A DNA stretch of 64,000 nucleotides, from the NCBI GenBank assembly GCA_030425195.1, contig JAUIAV010000008.1:124001-188000 (forward strand). The letters are read 5' to 3'. Below the pieces are notes generated by a model. That model made no database searches. It saw nothing but the letters and a program-made list of their open reading frames with translations, and had not been told where the DNA came from. Both the position numbers and the translations under genes were made by a program. Shown here piece by piece: positions 8,784 through 19,176 of the stretch (the first letter of the stretch is position 1; each line of letters starts with the position of its first letter). The stretch comes from Gammaproteobacteria bacterium (GTDB lineage Bacteria > Pseudomonadota > Gammaproteobacteria > Pseudomonadales > Azotimanducaceae).

Positions 8784-9866
8784 ATGCGCCTTCCGGACGT
8801 TCTGGTAGTCGGCGGCGGTCCGGCAGGTCTGCTCGTCCGTCAGCTGGCAGAGCGGCACGGCCTCGATGCGCTCGTCCTGGAAGCGCGTGAAGGCGCACGG
8901 TCAGCGCAATCCGCCCACGTCCATTTCTTTCCCGCCGGGTGCGTCGAGACGATGGAAGCCTGGGCGCCGGGGCTGACGGAGGCACTCCGGCGCGAAGGGG
9001 GTCTTTTCGTTGACGAGGACGGCAAGGCGTCCACTCGGTCCGATGCCCGTCCGGTGCCGACACGCGGTCTGCTCGACCGCGCGCTGGAGGCCGTGTGTGG
9101 TAACCGTGGAGTCATCCGGAGCAAGTCGGTCGGCTACCGGCGAAACGGATCGGTATGGAAGGTCAGTTGCGCTGACGGGCGGGCGTTCGAGTCCCGCTGG
9201 CTGATCGATGCCAGCGGCCGGTCGCGGCGCACCCTCCGCGCCATTGCGCCGCTGCTCGAAGAGGTACCCGTCCTTCATGAGGGGCCAGCTGCCAGTCACT
9301 ATCTGTCCGCCCGGGTGGGCAGTCTGGGAATCTCCGGGGATGAGGTCACCTTTCGGAGTCGCGGATCGAAGGAGAGCCCGGGTGTCCTCGGTGTGAGGCT
9401 CGACGCGGACAGCTGGCAGATCACCTTCCAGCTGCCGGCGGGTTCCCGCCGGCGCGACTGGGACGCCGTCATCGGACTGCTGGACGATCACCAGCGTCGT
9501 CTGTTCGACGGACACGAGCGCCTCAGTGCGCCGAGTGCCTACGGCGGCCAGCGCAGCAGCTGTCTGGAGATCGGGTGCGAGAAGGTGCCGACAGGCTGGC
9601 TGGCGGTGGGAGACGCGCTCCTGTGCACGCCGCCCTATCAGGGCAACGGGTATGCCAACCTGCTCGGTCAGCTCGAGCTGCTGGATCAGGGATTGCGCGC
9701 AGGCGACGGCCTTCCGACCATCCGCAACGAGCTGTTCAGGCAGGCCGGCACCGCATGGCTGCAGGCATCGCTGCTCGACAGCCTGTGGAGCCCGCTGTTG
9801 TTCGGATCAGGGTCGGCGCCGTCGGGTGTGTCTCAGCGGGATCCTCATCTGGGTGCCCAGGCATAG
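8784..9866 (+). CDS. FAD-dependent oxidoreductase / monooxygenase-like protein
   Basis: A 360-residue group A flavoprotein-like enzyme. The dinucleotide-binding motif VVGGGPAG is at residues 7-14, LIDASGR lies mid-protein near 139-145, and the FAD ribityl-binding GD motif is in VGDALLCTPPYQGNGYAN. This is the layout of p-hydroxybenzoate hydroxylase, geranylgeranyl reductase and halogenase-like proteins. The WxWxIP motif of flavin-dependent tryptophan halogenases is not present. It is the second gene of an operon with the LPGDMF-repeat protein. It ends 22 bases inside the convergent flavin reductase gene. Substrate unknown; the repeat protein is a conceivable one (speculative). Confidence 0.85.
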   Translation: MRLPDVLVVGGGPAGLLVRQLAERHGLDALVLEAREGARSAQSAHVHFFPAGCVETMEAWAPGLTEALRREGGLFVDEDGKASTRSDARPVPTRGLLDRALEAVCGNRGVIRSKSVGYRRNGSVWKVSCADGRAFESRWLIDASGRSRRTLRAIAPLLEEVPVLHEGPAASHYLSARVGSLGISGDEVTFRSRGSKESPGVLGVRLDADSWQITFQLPAGSRRRDWDAVIGLLDDHQRRLFDGHERLSAPSAYGGQRSSCLEIGCEKVPTGWLAVGDALLCTPPYQGNGYANLLGQLELLDQGLRAGDGLPTIRNELFRQAGTAWLQASLLDSLWSPLLFGSGSAPSGVSQRDPHLGAQA

Positions 9867-10534
9867 ACGTCCGACTCCAGGCGGTTCCGGGGTCTGCCCC
9901 TGGCGATGAGCACGTCCGTGGCGGCATAGACGAACGCCGGACTCCCGGAAAGGATCACCCGGACGGATTCATCCCATCGGTGCGCGTTGGCCGCCAGCCA
10001 CGCGAGGCCCCGGTTGCCGGCGTCGCGGCGTGGGTCCGCCACCGGCTCGAACCGGAATGCGGGCGTCTGAGGGAGCTGGTCGTCGAAATACAGGTCTCTG
10101 CCGTGGTCGGCGCAGGCCAGCAGTTCCACCGGGATGTCGGGATGGCGCTTGGTCTGAGCCCGGGCAAGGGAAAGTGCCTGGCTGATTCCTGTACCGCCGG
10201 CGATGAGCAGGAGGGGGGATGTGTCTTCCGCGGGCAGCCGGATCCCGCCGGAGCCACCGCGGATACGAAGACGGCCGGCCTGCAGCAGCTCGTCCATCCG
10301 CTGCGCTTCCGGATTGCCGGGCGTGGACCGGTAGTGGAGCGTCAGCCGCGGCAGCTGCTCCGGGGTTGATGCGATGGACAGCGGGATGGTGGTGCCGTCC
10401 GGGTGCAGCACTTCGAGATACTGGCCCGCCTCGAAGGTGAAGTCGGCGGTGGTCTCGAGCGTCAGGATCTGAACCGGCGGTTCAAGCGCCAGTGCACGTG
10501 AGTCGATGCGGACGATGGCCGCTGCGGTCTCCAA
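9845..10534 (-). CDS. NAD(P)H-flavin reductase (Fre/LuxG-like)
   Basis: A 229-residue ferredoxin-reductase-fold protein. The N-terminal FAD/FMN barrel contains FTFEAGQYLEVLHPDG followed by the flavin-binding IPLSIAS motif. The C-terminal NAD(P)-binding half starts with LLLIAGGTGIS near 110 and ends with ILSGSPAFVYAATDVL. There is no iron-sulfur domain, so it fits the stand-alone flavin reductases that supply reduced flavin. It lies 20 bases downstream of rho in the same direction; flavin reductases near rho are familiar in gammaproteobacteria, so its place beside the FAD monooxygenase may be chance. Confidence 0.87.
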   Translation of the reverse strand: METAAAIVRIDSRALALEPPVQILTLETTADFTFEAGQYLEVLHPDGTTIPLSIASTPEQLPRLTLHYRSTPGNPEAQRMDELLQAGRLRIRGGSGGIRLPAEDTSPLLLIAGGTGISQALSLARAQTKRHPDIPVELLACADHGRDLYFDDQLPQTPAFRFEPVADPRRDAGNRGLAWLAANAHRWDESVRVILSGSPAFVYAATDVLIARGRPRNRLESDVYAWAPR

Positions 10535-10554
10535 GTCCGATCAGGCCGCCGACC

Positions 10555-11820
10555 TCAACGGCCCTTCATCGAGTTGAAGAACTCCTCGTTGGTCTTGGTG
10601 TCCTTCAGCTTGTCGATCATGAACTCGATGGCGGCGATGTCGTCCATGTCGTGCAGAAGCTTTCTGAGAATCCAGACCCGCTGCAGCTCCTCCTCGGCCA
10701 TGAGCAGTTCCTCGCGGCGGGTGGCCGAACGGCGGATATTGATGGCCGGGTAGATGCGCTTCTCGGCGATCTTCCGTTCCAGGTGCAGTTCCTGGTTGCC
10801 GGTGCCTTTGAATTCCTCGTAGATGACTTCGTCCATCTTCGAGCCGGTGTCGATCAGCGCCGTGGCGATGATGGAGAGGCTGCCGCCTTCCTCGATGTTC
10901 CGCGCTGCGCCGAAGAACCGCTTCGGCCGTTCCAGCGCGTGGGCGTCCACACCGCCGGTGAGCACCTTGCCGGAGGACGGCACGATGGTGTTGTAGGCCC
11001 GGGCCAGACGGGTGATGGAATCCAGCAGGATGACCACGTCCTTCTTGTGCTCCACCAGGCGCTTCGCTTTCTCGATGACCATCTCGGCCACCTGCACGTG
11101 CCGGGACGGCGGCTCATCGAAGGTGGAGGCCACCACCTCGCCGTTGACCAGCCGCTGCATCTCGGTGACTTCCTCCGGGCGCTCGTCGATGAGCAGCACG
11201 ATGAGGACCACGTCCGGATTGTTGGCGCTGATGGATTGAGCGATGTTCTGCAGCACCAGGGTCTTACCCGCCTTCGGCGGCGAGACGATGAGGGCGCGCT
11301 GGCCTTTGCCGATGGGGGCGATCAGATCGATGATCCGGGCGGTCAGGTCTTCCGTGCTGCCATTACCGCGCTCGAGCTTGAGGCGCTCGTCCGGGAACAG
11401 GGGGGTCAGGTTCTCGAACAGGATCTTGTGCTTCTTCGAGTTGGGCTCGGAGAAGTTGATCTGATCCACCTTGAGCATGGCGAAGTAGCGTTCGCCATCC
11501 TTCGGCGGGCGGATCTTGCCGGCGATACTGTCGCCGGTCCGCAGGTTGAAGCGGCGGATCTGACTGGGTGAAACGTAGATGTCGTCCGGACCCGCAAGGT
11601 AGGAGGAGTCTGCCGAACGCAGGAATCCGAAACCGTCCTGGAGAATCTCCAGCGTGCCTTCGCCGTAGATGTCTTCGCCGGCTTTCGCCTGCTTGCGCAC
11701 GATGGCAGCGATGACTTCCTGTTTGCGGGAACGCGCCTGGTTTTCCAGGCCCATCTCGCGAGCCATATCAACAAGCTCACTGACGGGCATGCGTTTCAGA
11801 TCTGTTAAGTTCATGGACAT
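10555..11820 (-). CDS. rho: Transcription termination factor Rho
   Basis: A full-length 421-residue Rho hexameric RNA helicase. The N-terminal Rho-N domain starts [20 protein letters not shown], the RNA-binding cold-shock domain contains [22 protein letters not shown], and the ATPase core has the P-loop [11 protein letters not shown] and the Walker B region [15 protein letters not shown], with the secondary-site Q-loop and R-loop region [19 protein letters not shown]. Length and motifs match the E. coli protein. It lies downstream of trxA in the same order as in Pseudomonas and E. coli, with a 326-base leader that could carry the usual autoregulatory termination. Confidence 0.98.
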   Translation of the reverse strand: MSMNLTDLKRMPVSELVDMAREMGLENQARSRKQEVIAAIVRKQAKAGEDIYGEGTLEILQDGFGFLRSADSSYLAGPDDIYVSPSQIRRFNLRTGDSIAGKIRPPKDGERYFAMLKVDQINFSEPNSKKHKILFENLTPLFPDERLKLERGNGSTEDLTARIIDLIAPIGKGQRALIVSPPKAGKTLVLQNIAQSISANNPDVVLIVLLIDERPEEVTEMQRLVNGEVVASTFDEPPSRHVQVAEMVIEKAKRLVEHKKDVVILLDSITRLARAYNTIVPSSGKVLTGGVDAHALERPKRFFGAARNIEEGGSLSIIATALIDTGSKMDEVIYEEFKGTGNQELHLERKIAEKRIYPAINIRRSATRREELLMAEEELQRVWILRKLLHDMDDIAAIEFMIDKLKDTKTNEEFFNSMKGR

Positions 11821-12146
11821 GATCGATATAACCTAGTCGATTGCCGGCGCGGTTTTTTCCGTCGTTGGGTTGGCCGGTACTCTTGTTTAACCGGACGTGT
11901 CAGCCGGGCGTTTCTTCGGGGAGTTCCGGTTGCCGACGCGCAGGAAAGTCAGGTGTTGCAGGTCGGAACCGAAGGATGTAGCCGGTATGGCTACCAGGAC
12001 GAGACTCAAGTGTAGTGTTTTCGCCGTCTCCGTCAAGCGGGTTTATATGACACGTTTAACGGACCGTGAAAGGCAGCCAGGGGGCAGATGGCCCCCGGCA
12101 GATGATGGGGAACCGCCCGGAAGGACGGCTCTCTCACGCCGTTCGA
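11821..12146 (-). other. Intergenic leader between trxA and rho
   Basis: No convincing gene is seen in these 326 bases. Read toward rho on the minus strand it is the rho leader. A G/C hairpin (GGGGGC, 5-base loop, GCCCCC) lies at 12080-12096 just downstream of trxA but has no following run of T, so it is not a standard intrinsic terminator. In E. coli the equivalent region carries an autoregulatory Rho-dependent terminator; whether that holds here is not visible. Confidence 0.5.
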
Positions 12147-12473
12147 TCAGATGTTGCTGTCGATGAATGCCGCCAGCTGGGACTTGGACAGGGCGCCGAT
12201 CTTGGTGGCCGCCACGTCGCCGTCCTTGAACAGCATCAGGGTCGGGATGCCCCGGATACCGTATTTGGGCGGGGTTTCCTGATTGGCATCGATATCCAGC
12301 TTGCAGATCTTCAGCCGGTCGCCGTATTCGTCGGCGATCTCATCGAGGATCGGGGCGATCATCTTGCAGGGCCCGCACCATTCCGCCCAGTAATCGACCA
12401 GGACGGGCTTGTCGGCCTGGAGCACGTCGGAATCCCAGCCGGAATCGGTGGTGTGAACAATCTTCTCGCTCAT
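12147..12473 (-). CDS. trxA: Thioredoxin 1
   Basis: A 108-residue cytoplasmic thioredoxin. The redox-active WCGPC motif is at residues 32-36 in [15 protein letters not shown], and the conserved cis-proline loop is in [10 protein letters not shown]. The size equals that of E. coli TrxA. It reduces protein disulfides using electrons from thioredoxin reductase. A ribosome-binding AGGAG lies upstream of the ATG. The gene sits between hemB and rho, the order seen in pseudomonads, and is probably transcribed with rho through the leader. Confidence 0.98.
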   Translation of the reverse strand: MSEKIVHTTDSGWDSDVLQADKPVLVDYWAEWCGPCKMIAPILDEIADEYGDRLKICKLDIDANQETPPKYGIRGIPTLMLFKDGDVAATKIGALSKSQLAAFIDSNI

Positions 12474-12712
12474 TGAAGGTCTCCTCTGAGCTGTAGTCTT
12501 GGGGTGAATATGGGGTCTGTCAGGCTTTTCTCAAGTGACGGACGCACGGTTTAAACAGGTCGAGGGCCAGGCCTCATTTGGTTGGCGAGTGTATCACCAA
12601 TCACTTTGGGGCAATCAGAGGTTTGGCAAGATCCGTTCGGAATAGGCTGATAACCGGATGGTGTGTCCAGGGGCCACGCTCGGCCCGGCGCCGATCTCAG
12701 GTTAGCGAGCGC

Positions 12713-14507
<1,795 letters not shown>

Positions 14508-14508
<1 letters not shown>

Positions 14509-15971
14509 TGGCGAAGTACGACTACAACCTGATCGTGATCGGCGGCGGTTCCGCTGGGCTGATCGCCGCCCTCATCGCCGCCACCGTCAGGGCCCGGGTG
14601 GCGCTGATCGAACGGGAGAAGATGGGCGGCGACTGTCTGAACACGGGTTGCGTGCCGAGTAAGTCGCTGCTCAGGGCCGCCCGGGCGGCGCAGGAAATGC
14701 GCACGGCGGCGCGCTTCGGCATTACCGGTGTCGAGCCCGAGGTGGATTTTTCCGCGGTCATGACCCGGGTCCGCTCCGTGATTGAAACCATCGAACCCAA
14801 GGACTCCGTGGAACGCTACACGGAGCTGGGCGTGGATTGCCTGACAGGCGAGGCCACGCTGGAGGACAGTCATCACGTGCGGGTCCGCAGCGAAGCGGGC
14901 GAGCGCCGGATCTCCGGGCGTGCCATCGTTCTGGCTACGGGCGCCGCGCCTTTCGTGCCGCCCATTCCAGGCCTGAAGGAAGTCCATCCGCTCACTTCTG
15001 ACACCGTCTGGAATCTCGAGGAACGACCGCAACGCCTGCTGGTGATGGGCGGTGGTCCCATCGGCTGCGAGCTGGCCCAGGCCTTTGCCCGCCTGGGCTC
15101 CGAGGTGACGCTGATCGATATGGCCGACCGGCTGCTGCCGCGGGAAGACCCGGAAACCTCCGCGCTGCTGGAAAACCGGTTCCGGGCCGAAGGCATCGAT
15201 GTCCGTCTTGCGCACAAGGCGGTCAACGTCTCGGCTGGGCCGGCCGGCGGCGGGTCGCTGACGGCTCTGATTGACGGCAGGGACGGGGTGGATTCGGAGG
15301 TCGTGCTGCCATTCGATGAGATTCTGGTAGCCGTCGGCCGTACGGCACGAGGTGGTACCGGCCTGGATGCTGCGGGCGTGGTGCGCAATCCGGACGGCAC
15401 CATCAGGGTGGACGCGCGGCTGCGAACGAGCCTTTCCAGTGTCTATGCCTGCGGCGATGCGGCGGGTCCCTATCAGTTCACCCACATGGCGAGTCATCAG
15501 GCCTGGTATGCAGCAGTGAACGCGCTGTTCGCGCCTTTCTGGCGCTTCGGGGTGAACTATGCGGTGGTGCCCTGGGCGACCTATACGGATCCGGAGGTCG
15601 CCCGGGTGGGACTCTCGGAAAGCGAAGCGGCAGAGCGCGGTATTCCGGTGGAGGTGGTCCGCTACGATCTCGACGATCTGGACCGGGCGCTGGCAGAGGG
15701 CGAGACCGATGGCTGGGTGAAAGTGCTGGTGAAACCGGGTTCGGACCGCATTCTGGGCGCGCAGATCGTCGGCGCGGAAGCAGGCGAGCTGATCGGCGAG
15801 TTCGTGCTGGCCATGACCCACGGGCTCGGCCTGAAGAAGATCATGAGCACCATTCACATTTATCCCACCCGGATGGAAGCGGTGAAATTCTCCGCCAGCA
15901 CCTGGCGGAAGGCGCATGCACCGGAGAAGCTGCTGAGCTGGGTGGGGCGGCTGTTCGCCCTGCTCAGGTAA
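14508..15971 (+). CDS. Mercuric-reductase-like / dihydrolipoyl-dehydrogenase-like flavoprotein disulfide reductase
   Basis: A 487-residue class I pyridine nucleotide-disulfide oxidoreductase. FAD binds at IVIGGGSAG (9-17); the redox-active cysteines are Cys43 and Cys48 in CLNTGC, followed by VPSKSLL; the NAD(P)H-binding motif is MGGGPIGCELA; the second FAD motif is VYACGDAAG; and the C-terminal dimer/active-site region is TIHIYPTRMEAVKFSA. There is no N-terminal heavy-metal domain and no C-terminal vicinal cysteine pair, so true Hg(II) reductase activity is doubtful. Co-translated with the TVP38-type gene (one-base overlap). The substrate could be a small disulfide or a quinone; unknown. Confidence 0.9.
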
Positions 15972-15980
15972 GCTGCGCGA

Positions 15981-16562
15981 TCAGACCGGCAACGTCCGTT
16001 TCAGATATTTGGCGTGGCGCCTGAAGTTTGCCGGATCGCCCGAGAGCCGGGCCGTGACCAGGCCGCCATACAGACCCGCCAGCAGGTCGGTGGCCGCCCG
16101 GTCGGCCCACTTGGATTTCAGGCCCGCCTCCGCGAAGACGTCCGCCAGCCGACGCTGCCAGTCCGCATACTGACGGGCGATGGTTTCGCCATGCCGTTCG
16201 GCAGCCGTGCCCTGGGCGAAACTCTGGATCAGGCAGGCGCGTGCGCCATCCTGAACGGACGCGCTGAAACCGTCTATGAACGCAGCCAGCCGCTCCGCCG
16301 GTGCAGCACCGCCCGTCAGACGTGAGAAAGCGTCCCGTTCGAGGGTAGCAACCCGGTCCCGCAGCAGGGCGGCGGCCATCTCCGTCTTGCCGCCGGGAAA
16401 GTGATGGTAGAGGCTCGCCTTGCCGAGACCGGTGGCGGCGGACAGCTGGGTCAGGGTCGCGCCTTCGTATCCATGAGCCTCGAAGACCTCTCCCAGGGAG
16501 GCGAGCAGGGCCTCCCGGGTTGCCTGCCCCCGTCTGCGCTGGGAAGTTTCTGCGCCCGTCAT
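15981..16562 (-). CDS. TetR/AcrR-family transcriptional regulator
   Basis: A 193-residue repressor-type protein. The N-terminal helix-turn-helix is seen in TREALLASLGEVFEAHGYEG, ATLTQLSAATGLGKASLYHH and FPGGKTEMA (about 15-62). The C-terminal part resembles the TetR_C domain of regulators such as YcdC/LmrA-type proteins (ACLIQSFAQGTAAERHGE). It is divergent from the luciferase-like monooxygenase gene across about 100 bases, which suggests that it controls that gene, and convergent with the flavoprotein reductase. Ligand unknown. Confidence 0.92.
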   Translation of the reverse strand: MTGAETSQRRRGQATREALLASLGEVFEAHGYEGATLTQLSAATGLGKASLYHHFPGGKTEMAAALLRDRVATLERDAFSRLTGGAAPAERLAAFIDGFSASVQDGARACLIQSFAQGTAAERHGETIARQYADWQRRLADVFAEAGLKSKWADRAATDLLAGLYGGLVTARLSGDPANFRRHAKYLKRTLPV

Positions 16563-16661
16563 GATGGAAGTCTAGCAGCCTGTTGAAACACGTGGTGTGC
16601 CGTTTGCGGGAGGGGCGCGAAACGTGCCAAATTGCGCTCTCTGTACCGATGGGGATGGGAT

Positions 16662-17942
16662 ATGAAGTTCGGGATTTTCTATGAGCATCAGCTGCCGCGG
16701 CCCTGGTCCGACGGCGCCGAGCAGCGCCTGTTCAACGAGGCTCTGGACCAGGTGGAGCTGGCCGACCGGCTCGGCATCGACTATGCCTGGGAGGTGGAGC
16801 ATCATTTTCTGGAGGAGTACTCCCACTCCTCAGCACCCGAGGTCTTTCTCGCCGCCTGCTCGCAACGGACGAAGAACATCCGGCTGGGCCAGGGCATCCG
16901 CCAGGTCATTCCGCAGTACAACCATCCGGCCAGAACCGCCGAAGTGATCGCCACTCTGGATCTGGTTTCGAACGGGCGGGTGGACTTCGGTACCGGCGAA
17001 TCGTCGGCGGAGCTGGAGCTCGGCGGCTTCGGGATCGAGGTGGCGAAGAAGCGGAAGATCTACATGGAGGCCACGGAGCAGATCTGCAACATCCTGGCCA
17101 TGGATCCCTATCCGGGATTCAGGGGTCAGTACTTCGAGATGCCCTGCCGGAACCTGGTGCCGAAGCCCGTGCAGCGGCCGCATCCGCCCGTCTGGGTGGC
17201 CTGCTCGCAGCGCGAGACCATTCGGATGGCGGCCCGGATGGGCATCGGCGCTCTGACCTTCGCTTTCGTGGATCCCCTGGAGGCCCAATCCTGGGTGGAC
17301 GAGTACTACAGCATCATCAGATCCGAGGCGTGCGTGCCCATCGGCCATGCCATCAATCCGAACATCTGCATGGTGTCGAGCTTCTCCTGCCATCACGACC
17401 GGGAAACGGCCATATCCAGGGGGCTGCTCGGTTTCGAGTTCTTCGGCTACGCGCTCGGCAGTCTGTACGGATTCGGCGAGCACCAGCCGGGCCGGACGGA
17501 TCTCTGGGAGGAGTTCAACCGGGTGCGGGTGCCTCAGATCGAAAAGGAGGTCGCCGACTATGCCAGTCCGCTGACCGCCGCCCGGGGCGGCATCGGGACA
17601 CCGGACGACCTCCGTGAGCATCTCAGAAAGTTCGAGACCTGCGGTGTGGACCAGGTCACGTTCATTCAGCAGGCGGGCATGAACCGCCACGAGCACATCT
17701 GCGAGTCTCTGGAGATCTTCGCCGCCGAGGTGATGGGCGAGTTCAAGGAGCGGGAAGAAGAGCGCGAAGAGAAGAAGATGCGTGAGCTCGCGCCGTACCT
17801 GGAAGCCGCGATGGAACGGAAGATCGGCATGAAGGCACCGGCGGACGAGGATATCCCCACATTCATGGCTCTCGGGCGCCGCATCACCGAAGAGTCGAAA
17901 AACGAGCCCTCCCTCTACGAGAAGCCGGCGGCCGCCGGCTGA
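16662..17942 (+). CDS. LLM-class (luciferase-like) flavin-dependent monooxygenase
   Basis: A 426-residue luciferase-like TIM-barrel enzyme that uses reduced FMN or F420. The start is the ATG at 16662 giving MKFGIFYEHQLPRPW; an in-frame codon at 16632 would add 10 unlikely residues. Visible family features are ALDQVELADRLGIDYAWEVEHHF near the N-terminus, the RLGQGIRQV strand, ATLDLVSNGRVDFGTGE, and RPHPPVWVACS. The C-terminus (after about 355) is a charged KEREEEREEKKMRE helix, longer than usual in the family. Regulation by the divergent TetR gene is likely. Substrate unknown; related proteins are often annotated in alkane or terpene oxidation. Confidence 0.9.
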   Translation: MKFGIFYEHQLPRPWSDGAEQRLFNEALDQVELADRLGIDYAWEVEHHFLEEYSHSSAPEVFLAACSQRTKNIRLGQGIRQVIPQYNHPARTAEVIATLDLVSNGRVDFGTGESSAELELGGFGIEVAKKRKIYMEATEQICNILAMDPYPGFRGQYFEMPCRNLVPKPVQRPHPPVWVACSQRETIRMAARMGIGALTFAFVDPLEAQSWVDEYYSIIRSEACVPIGHAINPNICMVSSFSCHHDRETAISRGLLGFEFFGYALGSLYGFGEHQPGRTDLWEEFNRVRVPQIEKEVADYASPLTAARGGIGTPDDLREHLRKFETCGVDQVTFIQQAGMNRHEHICESLEIFAAEVMGEFKEREEEREEKKMRELAPYLEAAMERKIGMKAPADEDIPTFMALGRRITEESKNEPSLYEKPAAAG

Positions 17943-18058
17943 TAGCCGGAATCCGGCCTGCCGGCACCCGCCGGCCGGCCGGGCTCGAAGGTCTGCGACC
18001 TTTTCCCCGCCTCCTGCATCTATAGGGTATGCAGCCGACGTCTGAATCGAAGGTCTGA

Positions 18059-18655
18059 ATGGCCGGACTGTCCTCCACTCTGCTCACCAGTGAGACCGCC
18101 AGGGGCCTGAAACGGGGTGACCCGGCCGCTCAGGCCGAGGCCTATCGTGTACTGGCACCGCCGCTGATGGGCATGGCCCAGCGGATCCTCGGTGACCGGG
18201 GGCTGGCGGAAGAAGTGGTACAGGACACCTTCGTGTCCATGATCGAGCGGGCGGGCTCTCTGCGGAGCGCGGAAGCTGCCGTGGGCTGGGTGCGGCAGAC
18301 GGCGGTGAATCACTGTCTCATGCGGCTGCGCTCACCCTGGCAGCAGCGACGGATTGCCGGGCCGATGCGCGAGGCAGCCGATCCGAGCCAGGAAGCGCCG
18401 CGGGATGAGAATCTGCGGGACCTGGAACGGGCACTGGCACGGCTCGCGCCGGAGACCCGGATGGTGATCTGGCTCCACGATGTGGAGGGTTATACGCATC
18501 GGGAAATCGGCAGACTGTTTGGCAGGACGGAAAGCTTTTCGAAGTCGCAGCTGGCCCGCGGCTACGGGAAGCTCACGGGGAAGGAGACTGTGACTGGAGG
18601 TGAAGATGACGGATTCGCGACCACCGCGAGCGTCGGACCCGCTTGTGCAACCTGA
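18059..18655 (+). CDS. ECF-subfamily RNA polymerase sigma factor
   Basis: A 198-residue ECF sigma factor. Region 2 contains AQRILGDRGLAEEVVQDTFVSMIERAG and the WVRQTAVNHCLMRLR segment. Region 4 contains LAPETRMVIWLHDVEGYTHREIGRLFGRTESFSKSQLARGYGKL. The last 25 or so residues are encoded by DNA that also carries the start of the next gene (50-base overlap). The 11-base sequence TCGAAGGTCTG occurs twice upstream, at 17995-18005 and 18047-18057, the second next to the ATG. First gene of a sigma / anti-sigma / PDZ operon. Confidence 0.9.
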   Translation: MAGLSSTLLTSETARGLKRGDPAAQAEAYRVLAPPLMGMAQRILGDRGLAEEVVQDTFVSMIERAGSLRSAEAAVGWVRQTAVNHCLMRLRSPWQQRRIAGPMREAADPSQEAPRDENLRDLERALARLAPETRMVIWLHDVEGYTHREIGRLFGRTESFSKSQLARGYGKLTGKETVTGGEDDGFATTASVGPACAT

Positions 18656-19142
18656 CGGGAAAGTGACAACGCTGGACGCGCGCGGGGAAATCGACGGCCT
18701 CAGACGCTCGCTCAGGGCACTGCCGGACATCGAGCCGGACCCGGAACTCTGGGAACGGATTCAGGAGCAGGCGGCCGCCAGGCCCAAAGGCATGGGCCAG
18801 CGGCTGCCGCTCGCCGTGGCGGCAAGTCTGCTGCTGGCGGTTACGGCCGGGATTCTGGGCGCCAACCTGCTCCAGGGCCCTCCCGCAGACAGTGCGGCCA
18901 TCCGGGCCCTGAAGGAACGGTCCATGAAGCTCGAACCTTTCACCCGGAACATCCACGCGGATCCGGTGACCGCCGCCTTTCAGTACCGGATCGCCGACGT
19001 GGATTCCCAGCTGGCCGGCGTGACGGATGGGCGTCTGAGCCAGGCGGAAACCCAGCGACTCTGGGGTCGGCGGGTTGCCCTGATGGAATCCCTGGCGGAA
19101 GTTCGGCGCGCCCGCGCCGCGCTGCAAGCGGCCGTGTACTGA
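18606..19142 (+). CDS. Probable membrane-bound anti-sigma factor
   Basis: A 178-residue single-span membrane protein starting at the ATG at 18606, six bases after a TGGAGG ribosome-binding site; a GTG at 18600 is an alternative. The cytoplasmic part (about 1-60) carries EIDGLRRSLRALPDIEPDPELWERI, like the short helical cores of ECF anti-sigma proteins. The membrane helix is LPLAVAASLLLAVTAGILGANLL (about 68-90). The remainder, about 90-178, is helical and outside the membrane. It lacks the HxxxCxxC zinc motif of ZAS anti-sigma factors. The anti-sigma role is inferred from position directly after and overlapping the sigma gene. Confidence 0.75.
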   Translation: MTDSRPPRASDPLVQPDGKVTTLDARGEIDGLRRSLRALPDIEPDPELWERIQEQAAARPKGMGQRLPLAVAASLLLAVTAGILGANLLQGPPADSAAIRALKERSMKLEPFTRNIHADPVTAAFQYRIADVDSQLAGVTDGRLSQAETQRLWGRRVALMESLAEVRRARAALQAAVY

Positions 19143-19176
19143 GCTCGAGATCATGAGGATGAGCAGGAGAAGACAG

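Noticed and set aside
8784..9866. Tryptophan halogenase identity for the FAD gene
   Set aside because: The WxWxIP halogenase motif is absent; only the general FAD monooxygenase motifs are seen.
9845..10534. Flavin reductase as dedicated partner of the FAD monooxygenase
   Set aside because: It is convergent with the monooxygenase and co-oriented 20 bases after rho, a usual place for flavin reductases in related bacteria; proximity alone is weak evidence.
12080..12096. Intrinsic terminator after trxA
   Set aside because: The G/C hairpin is not followed by a run of T on the minus strand.
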